DNA of 64,000 bases from Ammonifex thiophilus (GCF_003368535.1 NZ_QSLN01000011.1:1-64000); one strand, 5' to 3'. Positions 52,542-61,028 are shown, numbered from the stretch's first letter. Program-made: numbers and translations. Notes: generated by a model not told the origin, from the letters alone.

Positions 52542-54446
52542 CTACTCTACCAGCCGCACCGCAGGCTTGCCCTCTTCCACCTTCTCCCTGGAGAAGGGTA
52601 CCTTCTTCCAGCCGTACACGGGCTCGGTGTACTCCTCGTAGATCGGCCTCTCCTTCCAGGTCAGCGGCGGGTACCACACGGACTGGCTTCTCTGCACGGG
52701 GGACGGCTCCCTCGGCGTGCCCTCCGTCCCGGTGACGCCCGCCTCCCTCTTGTTGTTGTCGTAGGTGCTCTCCTCGTACTTCCCGTCGAACTTCTCCGGC
52801 TTCCACCCGGTCGAGGGGTCGTTGCCGGTGTTGTAGAGGTCGATGGTGGCTATGAACTTGTACTGGCCGGTCCCGACGTTGCCGATGTCCCACTCCCTGG
52901 TGCAGGCGCCGCGCGGCTCGAAGTAGACGCTCTCGCTCCGGACCTCGTCGAGCCGCCCGAACTCCGCCTGGTACTTGTAGAGCCTGATCTTCGCCCAGCC
53001 CCCCACGTCGAAGGACGAGGCGAAGGAGGCCCTCACCTTCAGGTTCTGGGCCGGCTGGGGGCTGGAGACGGGCTGCCCCGTCGCGGCGTCGAGGACCTGC
53101 ACGCCCGTCACCGCGAGGTCGTCCCTCTTGAGTTCCCCTCCTCCACCGCCGCCGGGGGGCGGGGTGACGCCCACGAAGCCCTGCTCCACCCAGTTGTCGG
53201 CGTAGGGGTCAGAGGCGCTGCGCCCGTGTATCTGGGCTACATAGGGATCGCAGGCCACCTCCATCTTGGTGCCCGTCAGCGGCTCGCCGTAGGTGGTGTT
53301 CCTGTAGGCGGGCACGGTGACCATCGGTTCGGGCACCATCGTGCCGCTCTCGGTGAAGGCCAGGTTCACCGAGACCGCCAGCCTGTACTCCCCGGCCGGG
53401 GGCGGGACCTCGAAGGTCCACTTAATCACATTTGAATCGATGCTCTGCGGGGGGCCGCCGGTCACGCCGGGGCCGTAGCTGGGGGCGATGTACACCGGCA
53501 GGAAGTTCCCCTGCCCGTCGGAGCGCGGCAGGGGGCCGATGTCCGTCCTGGTGCTGGCCACCAGCTGCCACTTCCCGTCCTGCACCACGTAGGCCCGCAA
53601 GGTGGCCCCCCTCACGGTGAAGGGCGACTCGTTGTAGAACGTGGCGACGTAGGTGTCCTTCCCGCTGGCGTCCTTAGCCACGCCCACCGCCACCAGGTTG
53701 TACCGGTAGCTGAACTTTATCTGCGCCCAGGTGGTCTCCCTGGCCTGCCACATGAGCGAAATGTAGTCCTTCGTCAGTTGGATGGGGGGCCTGCCCTCGG
53801 CGGCCGGGTTCCCGCCCCAGGCGGACTGGGTGCAGGACCACCTCCAGCCGTTGCCGGAGCTGTCGTACCCGCCCGCAACGAAGCCGGGGTCGGAAGCGTC
53901 CCCGTTCTTGAAGCACTTGGGGTCCTGGACGGTATCTCCCTGGTCAAGGCCGGTGGGGTCCTGGACCACCGACACGGGGAGCTTCAGGCACTCGGAGCCG
54001 GGGTCGGGCGCCACCGGCTTGGGGATCGGCCTGTACTGGGCCACGGGGAAGGAAGCGGTGTTCCAGTAAGCGGGGGAGACGATGTAGTAGCCCCCGCTCT
54101 GCGGCACGCCCAGCATTTCAAGCCACTTGTCGAGCCTGCCGAAGGCCTCGTCCTCCGGCCCCACCGCCGTGTAGCCCAGGTACTCGCCGGGTTTATCAAA
54201 CACCGAACACCAGCCCGGGCTGCCGGGGAGGGGCTTGTAGGTCTTCCCCAGGTCCTCGGAGTAGTAGAACTCCACGTAGTGCTGGCGCGTGTACTCCCGC
54301 CCGGCGTAGAGGGGGGGTGTGGGGCGTGTTGATGGGTCGGTCCATTGTGGGTCTGCTGCCCAGGAAGAGGAGCCTGGTACTAAAACAACCAGACAGACCA
54401 ACAGGGCGAGAATTGTGGCTAGTGTCCTCCTCGCTATCCACAGCAC
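52542..54446 (-). CDS. Secreted protein of unknown function with adhesion-type beta domains
   Basis: 634 residues. GTG with GGAGGTCG 8 nt upstream; signal peptide LATILALLVCLVVLVPGSSS WAA. Central Ig/CARDB-like pieces: VGVAKDASGKDTYVATFYNE, EYRLAVSVNLAFTESG. After a PPPGGGGGGEL linker (about 440) there is a CARDB-like domain (DLAVTGVQVLDAATGQPV, QYKFIATIDLYNTGND, YDNNKREAGVTGTEG). No catalytic motif seen. Its partner is the downstream 941-residue protein. Likely an extracellular structural or adhesive protein. Confidence 0.75.
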   Translation of the reverse strand: MLWIARRTLATILALLVCLVVLVPGSSSWAADPQWTDPSTRPTPPLYAGREYTRQHYVEFYYSEDLGKTYKPLPGSPGWCSVFDKPGEYLGYTAVGPEDEAFGRLDKWLEMLGVPQSGGYYIVSPAYWNTASFPVAQYRPIPKPVAPDPGSECLKLPVSVVQDPTGLDQGDTVQDPKCFKNGDASDPGFVAGGYDSSGNGWRWSCTQSAWGGNPAAEGRPPIQLTKDYISLMWQARETTWAQIKFSYRYNLVAVGVAKDASGKDTYVATFYNESPFTVRGATLRAYVVQDGKWQLVASTRTDIGPLPRSDGQGNFLPVYIAPSYGPGVTGGPPQSIDSNVIKWTFEVPPPAGEYRLAVSVNLAFTESGTMVPEPMVTVPAYRNTTYGEPLTGTKMEVACDPYVAQIHGRSASDPYADNWVEQGFVGVTPPPGGGGGGELKRDDLAVTGVQVLDAATGQPVSSPQPAQNLKVRASFASSFDVGGWAKIRLYKYQAEFGRLDEVRSESVYFEPRGACTREWDIGNVGTGQYKFIATIDLYNTGNDPSTGWKPEKFDGKYEESTYDNNKREAGVTGTEGTPREPSPVQRSQSVWYPPLTWKERPIYEEYTEPVYGWKKVPFSREKVEEGKPAVRLVE

Positions 54447-54491
54447 TTTTTCGACCTCCTCCGACAGAATTTTAGCAAGGGGTTTCCTAAA

Positions 54492-54521
54492 AAAGAAAAG
54501 CGCTGGGCCCGAACCCAGCGC
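54492..54521 (-). terminator. Terminator of the 395-residue stalk-domain gene
   Basis: GCGCTGGG (54500-54507) with CCCAGCGC (54514-54521), 6-nt loop, followed on the minus strand by TTTTCTTTTTT. Confidence 0.83.
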
Positions 54522-54552
54522 CTGCTACAGCTTGGCCTAATATCCCAGACCG

Positions 54553-55740
54553 CTATTGCCTTGCAGGTCCTTTGACTAGTATAAAAGCTGTTCCCGTTTC
54601 GTAGTCAAAGCTACCCCCTCCCGTAGCGTTAATCAGACCGGGGGCTCCCATGGGAGCAAAGAGCAAGGCCGAGAAATCATTGACTGAGTTTACTCCCAGC
54701 ATCGGCACCCCGTCCTTCACGGAGAGCGGGAAGTACAGATGACCGGTTCCCACCACCGGGCCTTTCCCATTAGGGTCAGCCTTTGATGGGACCACCAGGC
54801 AGACGATTTCCTTGCTCCCCGGGGTCATTACGCAGTAGTTCCGCACGTCCCCGTAGTACCCGAACACCGCCAGGTGCTCCCCGTCCCATACGATATTTTG
54901 CTCCGGCACGCCGAAGGCCCTGGCTACGGGGATGAAGGGGATGTAGAAGGCAGTGGTGTACTCGCTATCTTCAGGCATCACTACATAGGTGCCCTCCGGG
55001 TAGACCTCCGGGTACTTGCGGATGATGCTCCGGTCAGTTATCGGCTTCGTCACCACCACGCACTCCGTCCCCAGGTCGAGCTGGTAGGTGCTCCCGTCCG
55101 GGCGGGTGACGGTGGCATAGCGGCTGCCTATCCTGAAGTCGATCCGCTTGGCCTGGTACGGGAAGCCCCAGGAGTAGCCGTACCGGTCGATGAAGCCGGT
55201 GGGGGCCACCGCCCCGGGCGGGGGCTGGAGGGTCCCGGCCCTGGCCTGGTCCATGCTAACCTCGTACCCCGGCGTCAGGACGACCACCTGCCGGAAGTAG
55301 GGCTCCCAGGTCACTTTGTAACCCAGGGCCTCCGCGACGAAGCGGGCGGGCAGGAACACGCGCCCGTCTTTCAGGAGAGGGGCGACGTCCATGCCCCTCT
55401 CCTGGCCGTTGACCCGGTAGGAACTCTGCCCCACCACCAGTTCGACGGTGGTACCGTCTTTGGTAAGAGTGGCCTTCCTCTCCGCCTGGTCCCAGCCGAT
55501 GCCACTCTCCGGCACCCCCAGCGCGTAGCCGAGATAGCGGACGGGGACGTAGGTCCGCCCGTTCTCGATAAAAGGCGCCACGTCCATCTGCCTGGGCTCG
55601 CCCCTCACCCAGTAGGTACGCTGGTCGATCACGAACTTTGCGACCGGCTCGGCCACCGTGCCCGCGAGGGCGGGGAGGGCAGAAGCAGAAAGGGTTAAGA
55701 CGAGCGCGGAAAAGAGGGCAAACAGCAGAGGCTTCTTCAC
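54553..55740 (-). CDS. Secreted protein with tandem copper-amine-oxidase-N (stalk) repeats
   Basis: 395 residues from a GTG with AGGAGGTG upstream: MKKPLLFALFSALVLTLSAS (signal peptide). Stalk-domain repeats: VAPFIENGRTYVPVRYLGYA, GIGWDQAERKATLTKDG, APLLKDGRVFLPARFVAEAL (about 45-150). A later related module follows: YTTAFYIPFIPVARAFGV, NIVWDGEHLAVFGYYGD (about 265-310). No catalytic domain; probably a surface scaffold. The first module duplicates the C-terminus of the beta-propeller protein. Confidence 0.82.
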   Translation of the reverse strand: MKKPLLFALFSALVLTLSASALPALAGTVAEPVAKFVIDQRTYWVRGEPRQMDVAPFIENGRTYVPVRYLGYALGVPESGIGWDQAERKATLTKDGTTVELVVGQSSYRVNGQERGMDVAPLLKDGRVFLPARFVAEALGYKVTWEPYFRQVVVLTPGYEVSMDQARAGTLQPPPGAVAPTGFIDRYGYSWGFPYQAKRIDFRIGSRYATVTRPDGSTYQLDLGTECVVVTKPITDRSIIRKYPEVYPEGTYVVMPEDSEYTTAFYIPFIPVARAFGVPEQNIVWDGEHLAVFGYYGDVRNYCVMTPGSKEIVCLVVPSKADPNGKGPVVGTGHLYFPLSVKDGVPMLGVNSVNDFSALLFAPMGAPGLINATGGGSFDYETGTAFILVKGPARQ

Positions 55741-56047
55741 GGAACCCACCTCCTCACCTTTCTTAATCTTAAGCCGCAAAAACACCACTACCCGGGCTGT
55801 TCGGCCCGGCCTGTGCAAACGCGTGCGGGAAAACGGTGTCCAAACCGGCCTACCTCTCCGCCCCGCACCACCTGCCTTTCCTTTTTGACCTTCCCTTACC
55901 TTTTAACCTTAACTTACCTCTTCATCGTAGCACACCGGCGGCAGGGATAGCAACAACTGGGAAACCTGGTCCCCCCCGAAAACAGGGGGAGGGCGGCAAA
56001 ACCTGGCAGTCTCCTTCCTCTCCCTGCCCCTGCCGCCCGCTCGCTCT
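55741..56047. other. Intergenic stretch upstream of the stalk-domain gene
   Basis: No gene seen. On the minus strand it carries a purine-rich tract of irregular AAGG-type repeats (about 55880-55925) and a C6/G5 inverted repeat near 55969-55993 that could terminate the 89-residue gene upstream. Confidence 0.45.
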
Positions 56048-56317
56048 TTAACGCACCCCCATGCTCAGCGCAAGGCGGGCCAGCAGTGCCAGCCCCACGG
56101 CGGCCGCAAAGAGCAGGGCGCACGCCAGGTCGAACGCCAGGCCCGCGCCGCAGAGCGCCAGCGCCGCCCACGCCAGCGCCCGCCGGGGCAGGCCCGCGCC
56201 CCTCCGGTCCAAGGCCCGTGCCGCCCGCACCATGAGGGAGGCCTTGAGCGCGGCGAACGCCGCAAAGCCGAAGACCGAGAGGAAACCTTTGATTGCCCAC
56301 CACTCCAAGGAAGGCAC
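56048..56317 (-). CDS. Small integral membrane protein, function unknown
   Basis: 89 residues with two or three hydrophobic segments (GFLSVFGFAAFAALKASLMV, ALAWAALALCGAGLAF, LACALLFAAAVGLALLARLA). GTG start, weak Shine-Dalgarno. It lies after the terminator that closes the tad-linked gene run. Composition is extremely Ala/Leu/Arg-rich, so coding status is moderately supported. Confidence 0.5.
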   Translation of the reverse strand: MPSLEWWAIKGFLSVFGFAAFAALKASLMVRAARALDRRGAGLPRRALAWAALALCGAGLAFDLACALLFAAAVGLALLARLALSMGVR

Positions 56318-56340
56318 CAGCCTTTCCCGCTAGCTTCCGA

Positions 56341-56380
56341 AAGAAAGAAGGGGGACCGGGTTCCAACACCCGGCCCCCTC
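56341..56380 (-). terminator. Terminator at the end of the tad-linked gene run
   Basis: GGGGGACCGGGT (56351-56362) with ACCCGGCCCCCT (56369-56380), one mismatch, 6-nt loop, followed on the minus strand by TCTTTCTTTCGG. Confidence 0.78.
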
Positions 56381-56385
56381 TGCTA

Positions 56386-56877
56386 CTACTGCCCGCCCTG
56401 GCCCTGCGGCTGGGGCTGCTGCGGGCCCGGCGCCTGCGGCCCGGGCGCTGCGGGCGGCCTGGGCTCCTGCTCGCCCGGCCTCAGGTCCCGGTGCAGGGCC
56501 AGGGCCTGGCCGTCCCTGTAGAGCATGTCCACCCTGTCCCCGGGCCTGAAGTACCTCGTCAGGTCCACCTTCTCCCCGGGGCGGTTGACGAAGCCCATGC
56601 CGACCTGCACCGAGGTGAACTCGGTGGTCCGGGCGGTGACCTCCTTGCCCACGTCCCCGCCGCCCTTCTCCACCTTGACCTTCAGGCTGTCCGGCCTGAC
56701 TTCCTGCACTTCGCCGTGGCGGACCATCCTGTTCAGTTCCTCCTGCTGCTTCCTCGCCAGCTCCCGCATCTCCTTCTGCGGCGCGTAGACGTAGCGCCAG
56801 TAGCCGCCGCCGAACCCCGCGCCGCAGCCGAAGAGGAACGCCGCCAGGACGGTCAGGACAAGCACTCCCCTGCGCAT
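56386..56877 (-). CDS. Putative lipoprotein or anchored protein, tad-linked
   Basis: 163 residues. N-terminal hydrophobic segment RRGVLVLTVLAAFLFGCGAG (lipobox-like FGCG), a short coiled coil (QKEMRELARKQQEELNRMV) and a beta-rich domain (VQEVRPDSLKVKVEKGG, GEKVDLTRYFRPGDRVDM). The tail is Pro/Gln/Gly-rich (APGPQAPGPQQPQPQGQGGQ). No family known. It overlaps the upstream gene by 25 nt. Confidence 0.68.
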   Translation of the reverse strand: MRRGVLVLTVLAAFLFGCGAGFGGGYWRYVYAPQKEMRELARKQQEELNRMVRHGEVQEVRPDSLKVKVEKGGGDVGKEVTARTTEFTSVQVGMGFVNRPGEKVDLTRYFRPGDRVDMLYRDGQALALHRDLRPGEQEPRPPAAPGPQAPGPQQPQPQGQGGQ

Positions 56878-57416
56878 GCTCCTTCACCGACCCCCTCGCT
56901 TTCAGAGTTTTCCTGCACAGCACTCCCGCCCGCCGGGGCCGGGCGGGCGGTGTCCCCGCCCAGGGCCTCGCGGAGCCCCACGCCCGCCGAGAGGACCAGG
57001 TGCCTCGCCGCGTCGAGCTTCACGATGGCCTCTCCCAGGCAAGCCAGGGCGTCCCCGGACGCTTCCCTGAGCCGCGAGAGTTCATCTTCCCTCTCCGCCG
57101 CCAGGGAGTCCAGGGCCGCCCGGAGCTCGGAGACCAGGGAGGCGACGTCGGGCCTCTCCTCCCTCCCCGCCGCCCCTCCCGGACGGGGTAAATCCGTCTC
57201 CGCGCGGCTGGCCGCCGCCCGCCTGAGCGCCCTGGCCGCCGGGGCAGCCAGGGCCAGGCCGAGGCACAGGCCCAGGCCGCACGAAGCGGGCAGCGCCCAC
57301 CACCCGGGACCCCAGTGCGGGCGGGCCAGGCGCTCGGCCACGGCCCAGGCCGCCGGGGGCAGGAGCGCCCCCAGGCAGGGCAGGGACGCCAGCCACCAGG
57401 CTCTCTTCCCGCTCAA
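56853..57416 (-). CDS. Membrane protein with coiled coil, tad-linked
   Basis: 187 residues. Two N-terminal TM segments (WWLASLPCLGALLPPAAWAV, LPASCGLGLCLGLALAAPAA) precede a coiled coil (LVSELRAALDSLAAEREDEL SRLREA, about 93-118). Function unknown. It is 3 nt after the next upstream gene and overlaps the downstream lipoprotein gene. Confidence 0.62.
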   Translation of the reverse strand: MSGKRAWWLASLPCLGALLPPAAWAVAERLARPHWGPGWWALPASCGLGLCLGLALAAPAARALRRAAASRAETDLPRPGGAAGREERPDVASLVSELRAALDSLAAEREDELSRLREASGDALACLGEAIVKLDAARHLVLSAGVGLREALGGDTARPAPAGGSAVQENSESEGVGEGACAGECLS

Positions 57417-57419
57417 CCG

Positions 57420-58205
57420 CTACCACCTGCCTTTCCCTCGTTGCCACCCCAGGACGCGGGCCGCCAACCGCCAGAGGGGGCTGGAGCGCACCCGCTCCCT
57501 CTTCCGCCGCAGCTCCTGCCGGTAGGCTACTAGCCCCTGCCTGTGCTCCGCCCACCGCCCGAAGGTGGCGAGGAGTTTCCTTTGGGAGACCTGCTCGTAG
57601 CCCATCCGGCACAGGGCACCCGCCTTCTCCGGGGAGTAGGGCACGGCCACCACGCACCGCCTGCCCGGCCCGCCCGGCCCCAGGTCCTCCCCCGGGCAAG
57701 CGGTATGGAAGGCCCCGTCCGGGGAGAGGCGGGCCACCGCCCGCGCCGCCTCCCCGGAGAAGAGCTTCCTCGCCCCGGGGAGCCAGACCACCAGGATCTC
57801 GCCGCCCTCCCCGTCCACCGCAAACCGGCGGAAGGGGTAGTTCCCGGTACACCAGGGCCGGACCGTGCCCTCGTAGAGCGCCCTGTGCCACCCCAGCTCC
57901 CCCAGCAGATCGCGGAGCTTGAAGGCCACCACCAGGAGGAGCCACAGCGCCACCGCCGCCACTAGGGGCAGCTCGGCCAGGATGATGAACACCGGGACCG
58001 CCACGGCCCCCAGGCGCAAGAAGACTTCCAGGCAGCCCTGCCACCAGGCGCCGGGCGGCGCCCCCGCCAGCACCGGGTCCAGCACCCGGTGGGGGGCGAG
58101 CAGGGCGGCCGCGAGGGCCACCGTTAGGGCGAAGCCGAGCCAAAGCGCGTAGAGGAAGTGGACATCCCCGGCCACGAGCCTGTGCAGCAATAGGACCCGC
58201 CGCAT
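57420..58205 (-). CDS. Membrane protein of unknown function, tad-linked
   Basis: 261 residues. Hydrophobic segments occupy about 14-42 (FLYALWLGFALTVALAAALL) and 62-92 (VFLRLGAVAVPVFIILAELP, VAALWLLLVVAF-like), followed by a soluble domain with strands GEILVVWLPGARKLFSGEAA and RCVVAVPYSPEKAGALCRMG. Basic C-terminus. No motif recognised. Confidence 0.65.
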   Translation of the reverse strand: MRRVLLLHRLVAGDVHFLYALWLGFALTVALAAALLAPHRVLDPVLAGAPPGAWWQGCLEVFLRLGAVAVPVFIILAELPLVAAVALWLLLVVAFKLRDLLGELGWHRALYEGTVRPWCTGNYPFRRFAVDGEGGEILVVWLPGARKLFSGEAARAVARLSPDGAFHTACPGEDLGPGGPGRRCVVAVPYSPEKAGALCRMGYEQVSQRKLLATFGRWAEHRQGLVAYRQELRRKRERVRSSPLWRLAARVLGWQRGKGRW

Positions 58206-58221
58206 CCCGCTCCTCCTCCTT

Positions 58222-58713
58222 TTAGTTTCTGGGCGGCTCCTTCGGCTCGTGCTTGGCCGCCCCGGTGGCGGTGAGGGTGAAGTGCTCCGGCCACCAGGAC
58301 GGGGCGGAGCTTTCCCTCCCGAAGGACAGGACCTTAGGCACCCTCACCGCCAGGGGGTTGGGGAGGTAGAGCCTGACGGTGCAGCGCGCCCAGGTCCTGT
58401 CGTCCGAGAAGTTCACCTCCGCCCCCCTCTGGCCCGCCGGGGGCTTCCCCCAGGAGAAGCCCGGTGGCAGGAGCTTCGTCCCCTCCAGGACCCTCCGGGC
58501 GGCGGCCTCCGCCTCCCAGCGGGCGCACTGCTCGTCCCCCTGCCCCAGGCGGATGCCGTACACCCTGGCCCCCTCCCTGGCGGCCATGTCCAGGGAGGAC
58601 TTCACGGTGGCGAGGTGGAGCCACAGGACCCCCAGGCAGAAGAGGACGAGGAAGAGGGGGAGGAGCAGAGCGAAAGAAGCTGCCTGGGTGAAACCGCATT
58701 CACCTCTTAACAT
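58222..58713 (-). CDS. TadE-like pilus assembly protein
   Basis: 163 residues. The N-terminus has the type-III-like signal followed by a hydrophobic helix: GECGFTQAASFALLLPLFLV LFCLGVLWLHLATVKSSLDM AAREGARVYG, as in TadE minor pseudopilins. The rest is a short extracytoplasmic domain. It overlaps the upstream TadE/NBR1-type gene by 14 nt. Confidence 0.82.
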   Translation of the reverse strand: MLRGECGFTQAASFALLLPLFLVLFCLGVLWLHLATVKSSLDMAAREGARVYGIRLGQGDEQCARWEAEAAARRVLEGTKLLPPGFSWGKPPAGQRGAEVNFSDDRTWARCTVRLYLPNPLAVRVPKVLSFGRESSAPSWWPEHFTLTATGAAKHEPKEPPRN

Positions 58714-60067
58714 TCGCTTCGCCCTCCTCCCCGGAGCTGAAGAAGGCCTCGCCCGCCACCTGGAAGGACGGCCCGGCAGGGCCGCCCCACACGCCCCGCC
58801 TTGCCAGCCACCCCCACAACCTCGGGGCCGGCAGGGGCACCCGGTAGGTCACCCTGCACCAGGCGTAGCCGTCGGTCCTCGGCCGCGACGCCGGGTCGGT
58901 GGGGGGCACGCCGGGGTCGCCCGCCACCGGGTCGTTGCACACCACGTCCCTCTGCGGGTCGAAGGTCACCGCCGACCTGAGGTCGAGTCCCCCCACCGAG
59001 GTCGCCAGGAAGTACCCCTCTTTCCCGGCCCAGTCCCCCCACAGGGTCACCCTCTGCCCGGCGAACCGGGAGAGGTCGGGCCCGGCGCTGCGGACCAGGG
59101 TGTCCCCCACCCGGTAGTCCGAGCCGTCGTAGGTGAGTACCCCCTTTAGGACCTCCCCCCGCGGCACCTCCACGTCCGCCCGCAGGACCGGGCAGCCCTT
59201 CTGCTCGAACCAGGTCACGCCCTCCTGCACCATGTCGATTACCAGGGTGTACACGCCTGGTCCCGGGGGGGCCGTCACGGGCAGGTCAAAGGTGTAGCCC
59301 TGCCCCGCCGCCACGGGGGCCTCCACGTAGTCCCTGGCCCCGTCCCAGAGCACCACCTTGCCCGTGTTCCTGTCGTACCAGTGGTACGAAAGGCCGAACC
59401 TGCCCTGCGGCGTCCAGGCCAGGGAGCCGGTGTTTTTGGCCCCCACCTGGACGGTGTAGGTCTCCCCGGCCACCATGTACTCCGGCACCTGGGCGGGGCC
59501 GTAGGAGACGCCGTAGTCTACGCCGCCCACTTCCTGGCTCCCCTGCGTGCCGGGCTGGCCGGTGGCGCTCCCGCCCGGGGGCACGGCCGCCCGGGTCCCC
59601 GGCGGGTCGGCCGTGGCGGCGCGGGCCACGAAGCAGGGGTCCTCCCCGTAAGTCCCCTCCGCCGCCACGTCCCTCCCCACCAGGCTCTCCATCTGCGCCC
59701 TCACGCCGGGCGAAGCGGGCCTGACCCGGGTGCCGCCCACGTAGTACTCCCCTCCCCTCTTCTCCAGCCTCCCCACCAGGGCGCCGGGGGGCGCCTGCCC
59801 GCCGCCCACCCCCTTCACCTCGGTGAAGGAGTTCAGCACCACGTCCGCCGCCCGGAGCTTGGCCCCCGCGACGTCCCCGGGGTGGGCGGCGAGCCACCTG
59901 GCCCCCGCGCGGGCCGCCTCTTCAGCCACGTTCTTCGCCGCCGCCGCGTGCCCGAAGAAGGCCGCCCCGAACGCCAGCGCCAGCAGGAGGGGGAACAGGA
60001 GGAGGAAGGAGGCGGCGTTGGAGAGCCCGTCTTCCCCCTTCAGGAAAGCCGCAAGCCACCGAGCCAC
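58700..60067 (-). CDS. TadE/TadG-like pseudopilin carrying an NBR1-type Ig domain
   Basis: 455 residues. N-terminal pseudopilin helix: KGEDGLSNAASFLLLFPLLL, then KNVAEEAARAGARWLAAH. The central part (about 190-305) reads like an NBR1/next-to-BRCA1 Ig-like domain: EYMVAGETYTVQVGAKNTGS LAWTPQGRFGLSYHWYD, GQGYTFDLPVTAPPGPGVYT and LVIDMVQEGVTWFEQKG. This family usually binds surfaces or carbohydrates in bacteria. It would place an adhesive domain on the pilus or at its base. It overlaps the prepilin peptidase gene. Confidence 0.8.
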   Translation of the reverse strand: MARWLAAFLKGEDGLSNAASFLLLFPLLLALAFGAAFFGHAAAAKNVAEEAARAGARWLAAHPGDVAGAKLRAADVVLNSFTEVKGVGGGQAPPGALVGRLEKRGGEYYVGGTRVRPASPGVRAQMESLVGRDVAAEGTYGEDPCFVARAATADPPGTRAAVPPGGSATGQPGTQGSQEVGGVDYGVSYGPAQVPEYMVAGETYTVQVGAKNTGSLAWTPQGRFGLSYHWYDRNTGKVVLWDGARDYVEAPVAAGQGYTFDLPVTAPPGPGVYTLVIDMVQEGVTWFEQKGCPVLRADVEVPRGEVLKGVLTYDGSDYRVGDTLVRSAGPDLSRFAGQRVTLWGDWAGKEGYFLATSVGGLDLRSAVTFDPQRDVVCNDPVAGDPGVPPTDPASRPRTDGYAWCRVTYRVPLPAPRLWGWLARRGVWGGPAGPSFQVAGEAFFSSGEEGEANVKR

Positions 60068-60546
60068 GCCTTCACCACCTCGCTTGCAAGGAAGCCCGCC
60101 AGCAGGAAGGGGGCGAAGGGGACCTTCTCTTTACCCGGCATTCCCGCCCCCGCCAGGAAGAAGAAGAGGGCCGTTTTTTCCTCCTCCCACCACCCCTTCA
60201 GGCCCTTCCCGCGCAGGGCGCGGGGGAGGAGGTACAGGGCCAGGCACCAGTAGCCGAGGGCGAGCGCGAGGAGTGCCGCCGGGAGGGAGCCGAGGCACGC
60301 CCCCAGGGCGGGCAGGGCCTTGGCGTCCCCTCCCCCCAGGACGCCCCAGCGCCAGAAGAGGAACCCCACCAGGAAGCAGCCCGCGGCCGCCGCTAGGGCG
60401 GCCAGGGGCCGCCCGGTGGAGAGGCCGAGGGCGAGGCCAGCCAGCACCCCTGCCAGGTTGAGCCAGTTCGGCACCCTCCTCACCCTCAGGTCCCAGGCGG
60501 CGGCGAGGGCGAGGAAGAGGGCCGCGAGTACTTCCCCCGCAGGCAT
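60040..60546 (-). CDS. Prepilin peptidase, type A24 (TadV/CpaA type)
   Basis: 168 residues from an ATG giving MPAGEVLAALFLALAAAWDL. Two catalytic Asp are visible: WDLRVRRVPNWLN (about 19) and GVLGGGDAKALPALG (about 75). Multiple TM segments. It processes Flp-type prepilins and TadE/F pseudopilins. An upstream extension of the frame overlaps the pilin gene and is not coding. Confidence 0.88.
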   Translation of the reverse strand: MPAGEVLAALFLALAAAWDLRVRRVPNWLNLAGVLAGLALGLSTGRPLAALAAAAGCFLVGFLFWRWGVLGGGDAKALPALGACLGSLPAALLALALGYWCLALYLLPRALRGKGLKGWWEEEKTALFFFLAGAGMPGKEKVPFAPFLLAGFLASEVVKAWLGGLRLS

Positions 60547-60560
60547 CCCCCACCCGCCCC

Positions 60561-60734
60561 CTACTTCCCCTGCAGGGCGTTGGACAGGCTCTGCCCGAAG
60601 GACTTGAAACCGGGCTTGAGGTACGTGAAGAGCAGCGCTATCAGCACGGAGGCGGCCGCCAGGAGGATGAGCCCCTCCGCCGCCTTGGAAAACCCTCCCT
60701 CGTCCTTCCAGAAGCCCGCGAGTCCCCTGTTCAA
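60561..60734 (-). CDS. Small Flp/pilin-like protein
   Basis: 57 residues from a TTG with GGAGG 9 nt upstream: (M)NRGLAGFWKDEGGFSKAAEG, then LILLAAASVLIALLFTYLKP and GFKSFGQSLSNALQGK. A short basic/acidic leader ending in Gly-Gly, a Glu a few residues on and a single hydrophobic helix fit a Flp-type prepilin or minor pilin. It is followed 14 nt later by the peptidase that would process it. The frame covers no other gene. Confidence 0.72.
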   Translation of the reverse strand: MNRGLAGFWKDEGGFSKAAEGLILLAAASVLIALLFTYLKPGFKSFGQSLSNALQGK

Positions 60735-60782
60735 GGCACATCTCCTCCTTCCCGTTTCCTGAAAAAAAGCGGGAAAGCAAAA

Positions 60783-60802
60783 GGCCGGGGGTTTCCCCCG
60801 GC
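60783..60802 (-). terminator. Terminator after the 68-residue pilin-like gene
   Basis: GGCCGGGGG/CCCCCGGCC style stem (60783-60790 with 60795-60802, 4-nt loop) followed on the minus strand by TTTTGCTTT. It may attenuate the operon after the abundant pilin gene. Confidence 0.75.
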
Positions 60803-60821
60803 CCCGCCTCCCCTCCCGGGC

Positions 60822-61028
60822 CTACTGGGTGTTGATCTGCCCCAGGGCCTGGTTGGCGTTCGAGACCGCGCTGTCGACGCCGGACTTGAGGTTGCCGCCG
60901 AGCCCCTTGAAGGCCAGGAAGAGGAAGGCCATGAGGATGGCCCCGACCGCCAGGCCGATCACGATCATGGCTGGCCTGGCGACGTCCCCGGCGGTGTCGG
61001 CGAGGAAAGCCTTAAGCTCCTGCGTCAT
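60822..61028 (-). CDS. Pilin-like small protein (candidate major subunit)
   Basis: 68 residues: MTQELKAFLADTAGDVARPA, MIVIGLAVGAILMAFLFLAF and KGLGGNLKSGVDSAVSNANQ. It has one central hydrophobic helix with short polar ends, the layout of small Flp-family or archaellin-like subunits. A Gly-Gly processing motif before the helix is not clear. The strong terminator directly after it is typical of a highly expressed structural gene inside an operon. Confidence 0.65.
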   Translation of the reverse strand: MTQELKAFLADTAGDVARPAMIVIGLAVGAILMAFLFLAFKGLGGNLKSGVDSAVSNANQALGQINTQ

